This document shows, piece after piece, positions 7,955 through 15,785 of a stretch of DNA of 64,000 nucleotides. This DNA comes from an uncultured Acidobacteriia bacterium (GTDB lineage: Bacteria; Acidobacteriota; Terriglobia; Bryobacterales; Bryobacteraceae). Every line of letters starts with the position of its first letter. The first letter of the stretch is position 1. A program made the translations under genes and the position numbers. The notes under the pieces are model-generated. The model had not been told where the DNA came from. It did not search any database and saw nothing but the letters and a program-made list of their open reading frames with translations. The stretch covers positions 33,765 to 97,764 of the forward strand of contig CAIXXM010000057.1 in assembly GCA_903923395.1 (NCBI GenBank). Reading direction: 5' to 3'.

Positions 7955-9278
7955 ACTTGGCATCGATATATTCGATCCAGCCATCCATCATTTCGCTCTC
8001 ACTAGCCTCGCCCCAGCGTATGTTCCGTGTGGGGTCGGGGTTCGTGGGGTTATTCTTTGAGTTATCGAACTTGGCAGTGATTTTCAGCCGCGTTCCTTTG
8101 GGAAGATACACGGGGTCCGCCGTCCGGTAAGTAATCTGCCAGTTGAAGTTATACTCCGGCACGTATAGCACCGTAGAAGTGTGGCCATCCGGATAAGTCA
8201 ACTCCATCTTCATGGACTTGCCGCGCAGATGCATATGCGGAGTCAGGCTGGTGATCAACATATCCTTCTGGAACGTGTGGCATTCAGTGACTTCATGCTC
8301 GGTTGCACCAGCCGGAATCATGAACATGTGGTTCGAAAGATCGATCCGTCTTGCAATGGTGCGGGGCGGCTCCTTCGCGAAGATCAGCCCGACAGAAGTA
8401 ATATCGGTTTCCGGCTTGCCGCTGCGGGCGTAATGGATCGAAAAGTTGAGCTTCGAACCGGCCTTCACCAAACGCGCCGTTCCTTCGGGATAGACATCCG
8501 GTTCGCGGCCCGGCAGATAGGAGCTCAGCAAGCTGCCGAGATCCGACTTCACCGTACCGGGGAAGACGGCATTGTCATCCACCGCGCAACCATCATTGAT
8601 GACGGGCGCTTCCGGCCGCACCACCAGCAAATTGTCTGACTTCACCTTGGTCCAGGCGGCGAACTCTTTCACGGGATCATGCACAGGGGCCGACTTCGGC
8701 TTGGCCACGGCATTGGGATCTGGCGGATCCACAACGAACACGTGCGCATGGTGCACCACCTTGCGGTTCCCGGGCCGCAGTTCCGCACTGATCACCCAGC
8801 GGTCTTCGGTAAAGTTTGTGGGGACCGTGATCTGGCGGTATTCATCCGAACCAGCCGGACCGTCAATCTTCACCTCAGTAATGTTGAACACTGCATCCGG
8901 CTTGCCCGCGTGCCAGCCTTCCTGGAACACAGGCATTTTGGGCATGTCTTTCGGATTGCCTTCCGGCTTGCCACCATCCACCCAGGCCTTGACGGTTGCG
9001 ACTTGCGCCGCAGAGAGGCTCGGGTCATTCGACCATTTGCCAACATGAGGATCTGCCTTCCATGGCGGCATCTTGCGCGTCGCCACGGCTTCCTTGATCG
9101 CCGCCGCCCAGGGCTTCGCCTCCTGATACGTCATGAGGGACATCGGGGCAATGTCGTTCGAATGGTGACAGGACGCGCAATGCTTGTAGAGAATCGGTGC
9201 CACGTCATGTGAAAACGTGGGCACGGCTCCCGGGAGCATCGCAGCAAGGCAGAGTGTGAGCAAAGCAGAGCGCAGCAT
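7911..9278 (-). CDS. Cytochrome c fused to a copper type II (PHM/DBH-like) monooxygenase domain
   Basis: 455 residues with a signal peptide at 1-19. A short c-type haem domain has Cys34-Ala-Ser-Cys37-His38 with MPPW as candidate axial Met. A large PHM-like beta fold follows. Its copper ligands are visible: the His pair in VVHHAHVFV, a His near SNHMFMIPAG, the His-x-His of TPHMHLRG, and a Met in SESEMMDGW. In PHM and dopamine beta-hydroxylase these build the CuH and CuM sites for C-H hydroxylation. Electrons could come from the haem instead of ascorbate. The protein should be periplasmic or outside the cell. The substrate is unknown. Such fusions are frequent in Acidobacteriota and Planctomycetota. 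Confidence 0.85.
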   Translation of the reverse strand: MLRSALLTLCLAAMLPGAVPTFSHDVAPILYKHCASCHHSNDIAPMSLMTYQEAKPWAAAIKEAVATRKMPPWKADPHVGKWSNDPSLSAAQVATVKAWVDGGKPEGNPKDMPKMPVFQEGWHAGKPDAVFNITEVKIDGPAGSDEYRQITVPTNFTEDRWVISAELRPGNRKVVHHAHVFVVDPPDPNAVAKPKSAPVHDPVKEFAAWTKVKSDNLLVVRPEAPVINDGCAVDDNAVFPGTVKSDLGSLLSSYLPGREPDVYPEGTARLVKAGSKLNFSIHYARSGKPETDITSVGLIFAKEPPRTIARRIDLSNHMFMIPAGATEHEVTECHTFQKDMLITSLTPHMHLRGKSMKMELTYPDGHTSTVLYVPEYNFNWQITYRTADPVYLPKGTRLKITAKFDNSKNNPTNPDPTRNIRWGEASESEMMDGWIEYIDAKSTAAPSTGAAAPHQ

Positions 9279-9302
9279 ATCGCCCTGTATTATTTCAGAA
9301 TT

Positions 9303-9722
9303 TCAGCGCTGGTAGGGATGGTTTCGAAGAATCGTGAAGGCGCGGTAGATCTGTTCAGCCAATACAGCCCTCGCCAGCTCGTGCGGCAGGGTCATGGGAC
9401 CGAGAGACAACAGAAGATCCGCCCTGGAGCGCCAGCTTTCTGGGAGTCCGTCATGACCACCGATCAGGAAAACCAAATCGTGCCCGTGCATCTCCGCCGT
9501 ACTGAAGAGTTTGGAAAATGCAGTCGAGTCCAGCAGCTTCCCGGGTGGATCCAGAGCGATCTTTCGGGCAGTGGGGTGCTTCTCCCAGGGATCAAACCGC
9601 TCCGGGCGCACTTCCGCCATAACGGAAGGCGTAAAACGGGCGGCGCGATCCATGTAGTCCTGCGCCAAGCCATTGGCGTTGGCATCCTTGGGACGGCCAA
9701 TGAAGTAGAGAAAGATCTTCAC
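9303..9722 (-). CDS. rlmH: 23S rRNA (pseudouridine1915-N3)-methyltransferase
   Basis: 139 residues, slightly shorter than E. coli RlmH (155). SPOUT-fold markers are LIGGHDGLP (SAM-binding knot) and LSLGPMTLPHELARAVLAEQIYRA, and the protein ends in the conserved C-terminal tail HPYQR (usually HPYHR/K). It methylates Psi1915 in helix 69 of 23S rRNA in assembled ribosomes. It overlaps rsfS by four bases, a conserved ribosome-related pair. The start MKIFLYFIG is canonical. Confidence 0.95.
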   Translation of the reverse strand: MKIFLYFIGRPKDANANGLAQDYMDRAARFTPSVMAEVRPERFDPWEKHPTARKIALDPPGKLLDSTAFSKLFSTAEMHGHDLVFLIGGHDGLPESWRSRADLLLSLGPMTLPHELARAVLAEQIYRAFTILRNHPYQR

Positions 9723-10090
9723 TCAGCAGGGATATCTACGGGTGTTGCCTGCTTCCAGAGCCGGTCCAGGTCATAGTAGCCGCGGCCCTTGACGGAGAAG
9801 ATGTGGACAATGAAATCCGCATAATCCATCAGGATCCATTCCGCGGGGTCATAGCCCTCCACCGAAATGGGGCGTTCGCCGCGCAGTTTCATCATGCGCA
9901 GCACTTCGTCACTGATTGCCTGGTTCTGCTTTGAGTTCGAGCCGGTGCAGATGATGAAGTAATCCGTGAAAGAGGTTACCGGGCGCAGGTCCAGAACCTT
10001 GATGTCAGTACCCTGCTTTTCCTGCACTGCGCGGACCGCCGTGAGCCAGTTGGGTTCAAGAATCTCTTCCTGCTCCAGCTCGGAATCCAT
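9719..10090 (-). CDS. rsfS: Ribosomal silencing factor RsfS
   Basis: About 123 residues of the RsfS/Iojap family: DIKVLDLRPVTSFTDYFIICTG, then PAEWILMDYADFIVHIF and YYDLDRLW. RsfS binds ribosomal protein uL14 and blocks subunit joining when nutrients are short. An in-frame GTG lies at 10099; I prefer the ATG at 10090, though no strong Shine-Dalgarno decides between them. The nadD gene that often precedes it is absent. A plus-strand secreted-protein gene diverges from it. Confidence 0.94.
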   Translation of the reverse strand: MDSELEQEEILEPNWLTAVRAVQEKQGTDIKVLDLRPVTSFTDYFIICTGSNSKQNQAISDEVLRMMKLRGERPISVEGYDPAEWILMDYADFIVHIFSVKGRGYYDLDRLWKQATPVDIPAE

Positions 10091-10164
10091 CTGATCCACT
10101 GTCGTTTCGTTCGTTAATTCTATTGCTTCCAGAACCTTGCCTCTGTACTTATCGTACTATAAAG

Positions 10165-11061
10165 ATGGCAGTGTTCTTTCGAATCTTACTCCCCGCCGTG
10201 CTGGCCGTCTGGTGCAGCTTCGGGCAAACCACTTCTCCAACTCCACCCGCATCCACCGTTCTGGCACCAGATCCGGATGACCCAGCGGTGGTGCGCGCCC
10301 GCACCTATCTGGAACGGGTGAAGGATCTGGTTGCCACCGGCGCATTGCCGCGCATGCGACTGCAAAAGGCTGAGGAAGATCTTCAGGATGCCCTGGATAC
10401 GTCTTTACTGCGCCAAACTTTATACAGCACGGACCTCACCGTGGAACAGACTGACCGCATGATCGCCGTTGCGGAACGGATGGTCTACCGGCGGACGCGC
10501 GCACTCGATGACGTGCGGGCTCTTGTTGCCTCCGGTGTCATGTCACGCGCCGAAGCAGATGTCTCCGCCGCAGATCTCGACCGCGCCCAGAAGGAATTGC
10601 AGTGGGCCCGCGCCCGCGCACAGTTGGTGGCACAGCTTGCCGAATCCGTTCGTTTGCAGCAGAACATCGCCAACATGGAACTGCAGGTGGAACAGCACCC
10701 GGACTGGATCGTGAATGGTCTGGTGGAGAAATTCCCCGGCACCGGTTCATTCACGGCTTCGGACTTCCAAAAGGTGGAAATCGCCTTCATGGAGAAGTTC
10801 GCGAGACCCCTTCCGATCAGCGCCAATGGCGATACGGCCCTGCACCGGTCCATGGGTTTCGATCACCGCGGGCGGGTGGATGTGGCTCTGAATCCAGATC
10901 AACCGGAAGGTTCGTGGCTCCGGCAGTATCTGACGTCCCACAAACTCCCCTACTTTGCCTTCCGTGGAGCCATTGCGGGCAAGGCGACTGGCGCACATAT
11001 TCACCTGGGCCCGCAGAGCACGAAATTCGCAGCCGCACCGGAAACCGCAGCGGGGAAATAA
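10165..11061 (+). CDS. Secreted coiled-coil protein with a metallopeptidase-like C-terminal domain (function unknown)
   Basis: 298 residues. A signal peptide (MAVFFRILLPAVLAVWCSFG) leads into a helical, probably coiled-coil stretch rich in Glu, Arg and Leu (about 30-180). The C-terminal 100 residues contain HRSMGFDHRGRVDVAL and, 55 residues later, TGAHIHLGP. This His/Asp ... His-x-His layout recalls M15-type zinc peptidases acting on peptidoglycan, but I cannot confirm the fold. The ATG at 10165 is chosen because the signal peptide starts there. The gene stands alone, divergent from rsfS and convergent with the amidase gene. Confidence 0.7.
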   Translation: MAVFFRILLPAVLAVWCSFGQTTSPTPPASTVLAPDPDDPAVVRARTYLERVKDLVATGALPRMRLQKAEEDLQDALDTSLLRQTLYSTDLTVEQTDRMIAVAERMVYRRTRALDDVRALVASGVMSRAEADVSAADLDRAQKELQWARARAQLVAQLAESVRLQQNIANMELQVEQHPDWIVNGLVEKFPGTGSFTASDFQKVEIAFMEKFARPLPISANGDTALHRSMGFDHRGRVDVALNPDQPEGSWLRQYLTSHKLPYFAFRGAIAGKATGAHIHLGPQSTKFAAAPETAAGK

Positions 11062-11087
11062 TCCGGCGGACACCGTTGCCCGCCGGA
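11062..11087. terminator. Hairpin between convergent genes
   Basis: TCCGGCGG (11062-11069) and CCGCCGGA (11080-11087) form a perfect 8-bp stem with a 10-base loop in the gap between two convergent genes. There is no T-run on either side, so it may act as a weak or factor-assisted bidirectional terminator. Confidence 0.45.
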
Positions 11088-11096
11088 AACCATGCA

Positions 11097-12812
11097 TCAG
11101 GATTGCAGTGCTGGCCGCATCTTGTGCCATTCGGTTGCCTGCTCATAGGCATAGGCCACACGCATGCAAGCACCTTCTTCGAACAGTCTGCTGGTAAACA
11201 GAAGGCCCTGCGGCAGCCCTTCCACAAAACCGCACGGCACAACAGATTGCGGATGACCGGTTAGGTTTGTCGCAGTAAGGGTACCGCTCTGCGTGGGCGA
11301 AACCAGTGCATCCCACTGGCCCATGAACTGAGCCATCTTCTGCATGAAGATGGTGCGGGCCCGCTGAGCGCGGATGTATTCCACGGCGGGAATGGTCCGG
11401 GCGGTGCGGAAGGAATTGGGCCAGTCGCCGGGCGTTTGTCCCTTGAGTTTGTCGATGCCGTGGTCGCGGGTCAAATCGTCAAAGGCAGCAGCCGCTTCGG
11501 CGGAGAGCACGAGACGGATCTGTTGGTACGGATAGTCAGGCAGTTGCACGGGTTCGAGCTTCGCACCCTGCTTCCGGAGCACGTCAAGCGCCGCATCGTA
11601 GAGCTTCTTTTGGGGCTCACGCGCATTGGCGAATTCCGATTCAAAGTACCCGATCTTCATGGAGGCGAGAGGCTGCGCGGGGTCCCAGTTGAGCGGTGTA
11701 TCGAGGAGCGTAAGATCCTTGCCATCGGGTCCGGCGATCGCTTTGAGCACTTCGGCGCAATCCGCGATGCTGCGGCAGATCGGACCAGGCTTGTCCATGG
11801 TCCAACTCAGTGCCATCGCCCCGTAGCGGCTCACGCGCCCGAAGCTGGGGCGCACGCCGGCCACACCGCATGCCGTCGAAGGGCTGATGATGGAGCCGAG
11901 AGTCTCCGTGCCGATGGAGAAGCCAACCAAGCCCGCGGCGGTGGCGGAACCGGAACCGGCAGAGGAACCGCTGGAGGTGCGCTCATAATTCCAGGGCGTC
12001 TTCGTCATGCCATTAAACCAGAGTCCACCTTGCGCAAGAGCACCCATGGAGAGTTTTGCGACCAGCACGGCACCGGCATCACGGAGTTTTTCCACAACCG
12101 TAGCGTCATACGTGGCGACGCGGTCCATGTAAGGTTCGGCGCCCCATGTGGTCTTGATGCCCTTGGTGTCAAAGAGATCTTTCGCGCCATAGGGCACGCC
12201 GTGCAGCGGACCTTTGTACTTCCCTGCCCGGATTTCAGCCGACGCTTTCGAGGCCTGCTCCAGCGCCAGATCTTCCGTCAACGTGATGACGTTGAGCAGC
12301 TTGGGGGAATAGGTCTTCAAGCGTTCGAGATAAAGCTTGGTAAGTTCCGTGGAGGTGATCTTCTTTGCTTTGAGGAGCGCACCTAGCTGAAGAGCCGTGG
12401 AGAACGGCAATTCCTCAGGCTTTAGCGAGATATCCTTCACGGCAGGAGCCACCTGCTTGAATTTCGAAGGGCCTTTCGGAGCGGGGTGGCCCGGCACGAT
12501 GGGGGAAAAGAGGTCCGCCGGAGGGGTGTCGAGGGGGATGTCTATCTTGCGGAGGCCTTCGTAATTGACAAGCTGGCGGTTGACGCCCGGCAGTGCCATT
12601 TCGAGCTCAGCGTCTTTGAATTCCAGGCCGAGCACGGCAAGTGCGGCCTTCAGTTGTTCTTTGGAAATCCGCTGCGGCACCTGCTCCCTGCCCTGCCCGC
12701 GCTGCTGTGGTCTGGGAGTGGCTGGAGGATTCTGCGCCTGTGCGGCGGGAAGTGCCGAAAGCACGGGGATGAGTTTGGCGAGAGTACGCCGGGAGAGTTG
12801 ATTCTGGCCCAT
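11097..12812 (-). CDS. Secreted amidase-signature family hydrolase
   Basis: 571 residues. The N-terminus has a twin-arginine-like signal (SRRTLAKLIPVLSALPAAQA). A Pro/Gln/Arg-rich linker follows, then the amidase-signature domain. The catalytic triad is Lys211 (YGAKDLFD), Ser283 (TSSGSSAGSGSA) and Ser307 (GTETLGSI); the 24-residue Ser-Ser spacing matches the family. It resembles GatA-like amidases but is exported and has no GatB/GatC partners, so it probably hydrolyses an extracellular amide, not Glu-tRNA. The start codon sits in the loop of a perfect 15-bp inverted repeat. It follows the alginate-lyase-like gene on the same strand. Confidence 0.88.
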   Translation of the reverse strand: MGQNQLSRRTLAKLIPVLSALPAAQAQNPPATPRPQQRGQGREQVPQRISKEQLKAALAVLGLEFKDAELEMALPGVNRQLVNYEGLRKIDIPLDTPPADLFSPIVPGHPAPKGPSKFKQVAPAVKDISLKPEELPFSTALQLGALLKAKKITSTELTKLYLERLKTYSPKLLNVITLTEDLALEQASKASAEIRAGKYKGPLHGVPYGAKDLFDTKGIKTTWGAEPYMDRVATYDATVVEKLRDAGAVLVAKLSMGALAQGGLWFNGMTKTPWNYERTSSGSSAGSGSATAAGLVGFSIGTETLGSIISPSTACGVAGVRPSFGRVSRYGAMALSWTMDKPGPICRSIADCAEVLKAIAGPDGKDLTLLDTPLNWDPAQPLASMKIGYFESEFANAREPQKKLYDAALDVLRKQGAKLEPVQLPDYPYQQIRLVLSAEAAAAFDDLTRDHGIDKLKGQTPGDWPNSFRTARTIPAVEYIRAQRARTIFMQKMAQFMGQWDALVSPTQSGTLTATNLTGHPQSVVPCGFVEGLPQGLLFTSRLFEEGACMRVAYAYEQATEWHKMRPALQS

Positions 12813-12846
12813 GATTGTTGCAAGGGTAGCAAATCAACTCTCCCGG
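12789..12846 (-). promoter_or_regulatory. 15-bp perfect inverted repeat enclosing the amidase start codon
   Basis: The arms at 12789-12803 and 12832-12846 are exact reverse complements (15 of 15 bases) separated by 28 bases. In the message, the upstream arm lies in the 5' leader, the ATG (12810-12812) is in the loop, and the downstream arm encodes residues 4-8 of the amidase. The hairpin would strongly affect ribosome access. It could also attenuate read-through from the alginate-lyase-like gene that ends at 12872. There is no T-run for a classical terminator. Confidence 0.65.
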
Positions 12847-12871
12847 GGTCCTGGAGACGAACACCCGGCGG

Positions 12872-14047
12872 TCAGACCCAGAGAACCGGCTGGCGGATGA
12901 AGAAATTGCGGATGACCTCATCGACGGTGGAATCGGCAGGCAGTTTCTTCCAAAGCGCGATCCAGTCTTCATGCCCCAGTGCGAGGCCACCAAACAGCAG
13001 TGCGGATTGCCGCATCGGCCACTGCTCGTAATACATGACGTCAGGCTTCTTGGGCCAAGAGTTCTTATCGGCGATGAAGGGTGCCATAAAGGCGACGGCT
13101 TTCTCCATGCCGCGGCCGTCCGGCAAAGTGAAATGCCACAGCGAGTGCAACTGGGCCAAAGTGGACATGGCTTCCAGATTGAAGAGCGAATAACCGTAAG
13201 GCTTGGTGCGCGCCATTTCCAGAGGGAAACTGCCATCGGCTGCTTGCTGGCCGGGAATATGGATCTTCGTGAAGCGGTCTTTTGTGAATTCCAGAGTGGT
13301 CTGGTCACCGGTGAGTTTGGCGAACGCTGCCACCTGCATCGTCCAGCAAGTTGCGTGATTGTTCTTGGTATCGCGCTCCTGCTTGCCGTTATCGCTGTTC
13401 ATCATCCAGGCGGTGTAGTCAGAAAACCATTTCCGGACAGCCGCGGCATCGGCCTTGCTCAACGCGCCACTCGATTCGAGAAATGGGACAGCCTGGGCGA
13501 CTTCCACCAGATGGATGGTGTCTATGATTCCCGTGCCGCGGCCTGTGTAACGGCCTGAGATCGCCTGCGCAAATTGCAGGTTCGGATTCATGCGCGTTTC
13601 GGCATCCACAAACCAGGCGCGCAGGAATTCCACGGCTTTGTTGCCATAGTTCTTTTTCCCGGAAATCTTAGCCGCAGCGGTCAACGCGGGCATCTGCACG
13701 CTGAACTTCATGAGAGCTTTGCGGTGCTCCACGAAGTTATCCGGGTTGGTCATGCCGTCGCGCTGGACGTAGGGAGCCTTGGGATCTTTCGGATCCGGCC
13801 ACCAGTAATCCCCTTCGCTGAAGAAATCATGTTTGCCGCCCGCGCTGCGTGGAGAACTGGAGGCCGTGACTGTTTCCGGCCGGCCGCCCTTTACGTAGAG
13901 ATCCGCGGCGCCAAGGACACGCTTCTTTTCCAGTGCTGCCAGTTCTTGTGCCGTAAGTTTCTGCGCGGGGCTTCCTGCGGCGGACGATGCCGCGCCAACA
14001 AGGGCGGCAGTGAGAAAGGTTCTTCGGTCCAAGCGTGAGATTTCCAT
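12872..14047 (-). CDS. Alginate lyase-like polysaccharide lyase (PF05426 type)
   Basis: 391 residues with a Tat-like signal (LDRRTFLTAALVGAASSAAG). The mature part is an alpha/alpha toroid with GDYWWPDP near 79-86, which aligns with the substrate strand of alginate-lyase family proteins. The catalytic-type Asn-Asn-His is at 229-231 (KNNHATCW). The enzyme probably cleaves a uronic-acid polymer in the periplasm by beta-elimination; the real substrate cannot be read from sequence. Translation ends just before a 15-bp inverted repeat and the amidase gene, so the two may be co-transcribed. Confidence 0.82.
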   Translation of the reverse strand: MEISRLDRRTFLTAALVGAASSAAGSPAQKLTAQELAALEKKRVLGAADLYVKGGRPETVTASSSPRSAGGKHDFFSEGDYWWPDPKDPKAPYVQRDGMTNPDNFVEHRKALMKFSVQMPALTAAAKISGKKNYGNKAVEFLRAWFVDAETRMNPNLQFAQAISGRYTGRGTGIIDTIHLVEVAQAVPFLESSGALSKADAAAVRKWFSDYTAWMMNSDNGKQERDTKNNHATCWTMQVAAFAKLTGDQTTLEFTKDRFTKIHIPGQQAADGSFPLEMARTKPYGYSLFNLEAMSTLAQLHSLWHFTLPDGRGMEKAVAFMAPFIADKNSWPKKPDVMYYEQWPMRQSALLFGGLALGHEDWIALWKKLPADSTVDEVIRNFFIRQPVLWV

Positions 14048-14168
14048 GGCTCTTCAGATTCTAAGCCACCCTTCCGTGCCAAGGAATGACCCCGAATACG
14101 TCTTTTTCAGCATTAATCCGAAGGGATCGCCGTAAATACCCGGTAAATTTCGTAGATAATCATAGTTT

Positions 14169-15332
14169 GTGATTGAGCCTGCAGGGTCCGCGCCACCGCG
14201 CTGGACCTTGATCCGAGGCGCCCGGCAAGTGATTACACTGCAAGGGCCTCCCGGTCCGCGATCTGGCCGGAGCATGAGCGAAATTGGAGTGATCCGCGGC
14301 GGCGCGCTGTTGCTGCACGGAGAACGCATTGAGGCGGTCGGTCCGGCGTCACGGATTGAAAACCTTGCAGGCGCGCGCCACGCCGATGAAGTCGATGCAG
14401 CAGGCGGTATCGTAATGCCGGGTTTTGTGGATACGGAGGCCTCGATTTCGCCCGCAGCCTGTTGCGGCGGGGCACACAGACTCAGAGTTTCTTCCCACCG
14501 CAAACTGTCCGGCGAAGGCTTGACCCTGCTGCGGCAATATGCGAGCTATGGCACCACCTTCACGGGACTGGCTGCGCGCTCCGCCGGTGATGCCAGAATG
14601 TCCGCGAAACTCTTGAAGGTCCAGGGTTCGCTGGAACACACGGCGACGAGAATCCGGGATATTGCAATTCTGCCGGAGGATTGGGCGGGCGTTGGCGAGT
14701 CATGGTTCCGGAATCTCAAGGCACGGTTTCATGCCGGGATGATTGAGGTCACGCTGGAACCGCACCATGGTGCCGCGGAGTTGCGGACACTAAGTCATAT
14801 CTCCTCCATGGCAGCTGACGAAGGGATTTCGATCCGGTTTCTGGTCCACGGACGGTTGCGGCCGGAGACCCTGCGACACGCAGTTTCCTCGATGCCGGTT
14901 GCCATCTCAGACCACGGGGCGGAGGAGTTGTTGAAGGCCTCTGAATTCACGCAGCCCAGTTCGGTCCTGAGCTTCACGGCCTCATCGCATGTTGCCGCCC
15001 GGCCGGAGATCATACGCCTGCTGCTCAACAGAAGCTGCGCGCTTTCTTTCTCCTGCGGCCAAACAAACATGCAGGATGCGCTGTTCTCCGCAAGAACTCA
15101 CTTCGGACTATCAGCAGAAGAGGCCATAACCGCAGCCACTTACAACGGGGCTTGCGGCCTGGACGCGGCGGGAACCACCGGCTCACTCGAACCGGGTAAG
15201 TTCGCGGACCTGATCATACTGGCGGTGCCCGATTACCGCGACACCGGTCTGCGAATTGGTGCTTCCGACGTCACACTCTCCATGCGCGGCGGCATGACCG
15301 TCTTTGAACGGGTGCCATTAAATCCCGATTAA
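14169..15332 (+). CDS. Degenerate amidohydrolase (imidazolonepropionase/HutI-like) lacking metal ligands
   Basis: 387 residues with the composite amidohydrolase fold. An N-terminal beta-sandwich (GGALLLHGERIEAVGP) leads to PGFVD at 84-88, and the C-terminal sandwich is GSLEPGKFADLIIL. The spacing and the LRQYASYGTTF block resemble HutI. The essential His-x-His after PGFVD is Glu90-Ala-Ser92. The late Asp ligand (normally in a SDFNPG-like loop) appears as SFSCGQTNMQD, with no Asp at the expected place. Single His residues remain in FLVHGR and SDHGAEE. Catalysis by the usual metal mechanism is therefore unlikely. GTG start; no hut genes nearby. Confidence 0.8.
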   Translation: MIEPAGSAPPRWTLIRGARQVITLQGPPGPRSGRSMSEIGVIRGGALLLHGERIEAVGPASRIENLAGARHADEVDAAGGIVMPGFVDTEASISPAACCGGAHRLRVSSHRKLSGEGLTLLRQYASYGTTFTGLAARSAGDARMSAKLLKVQGSLEHTATRIRDIAILPEDWAGVGESWFRNLKARFHAGMIEVTLEPHHGAAELRTLSHISSMAADEGISIRFLVHGRLRPETLRHAVSSMPVAISDHGAEELLKASEFTQPSSVLSFTASSHVAARPEIIRLLLNRSCALSFSCGQTNMQDALFSARTHFGLSAEEAITAATYNGACGLDAAGTTGSLEPGKFADLIILAVPDYRDTGLRIGASDVTLSMRGGMTVFERVPLNPD

Positions 15333-15388
15333 CAGCGGCAACGAACCGGGTCTTCTTCCGTCACAATCGAGCAGAGGTGATGAACGAT

Positions 15389-15778
15389 ATGTCCCGACTT
15401 CTTACCGCAGTTCTGATGATTGGCAGCCTTGCCGGCAGCAGCGCGTTCGCCCAATACGGCCCGTCCACTTATGACCGTGCGCCACGGCGTGACCGCGCTC
15501 TGTTTGACCGCACCCGCATGGATTTGGACCGCGCTGCGTCCTATCCATACTCCTCACGTGCGGACCGCAAGCGGTTCGATGAAGCACGGCGCGAATTGTT
15601 TGATTTCTCCAGCCGCTTTGACCAGGGGCGATATGAGCGGAAGGAATTGGATCAAGCCATCAACCGGTTGCAGAAAGTGGTGGATATGAATTCGCTCGAC
15701 GGGCGCGACCGCGCGGCGCTGGCCGAAGACGTGAGAATGATGCGCGATTTCCGGAATTACCATTCGCAGCGGTATTAA
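15389..15778 (+). CDS. Small secreted protein of unknown function
   Basis: 130 residues from the ATG at 15389. GAGG lies 11 bases upstream of it; the ATG at 15380 is only two bases from GAGG and so less likely. It has a signal peptide (MSRLLTAVLMIGSLAGSSAFA). The mature part is charged and helical, rich in Arg and Asp, with repeated DRAxF/Dx-type segments. I recognise no family. The hydrophilic helical character suggests a periplasmic protein. It converges with the NHL gene, seven bases apart. Confidence 0.72.
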   Translation: MSRLLTAVLMIGSLAGSSAFAQYGPSTYDRAPRRDRALFDRTRMDLDRAASYPYSSRADRKRFDEARRELFDFSSRFDQGRYERKELDQAINRLQKVVDMNSLDGRDRAALAEDVRMMRDFRNYHSQRY

Positions 15779-15785
15779 AGCGACG

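Noticed and set aside
14054..14168. Minus-strand reading of the gap before the amidohydrolase gives DPAGSITNYDYLRNLPG, reminiscent of an RHS/YD repeat.
   Set aside because: The similarity covers only about 20 residues, part of it antisense to the amidohydrolase start, and no other RHS repeat is present. Chance is more likely than a relic.
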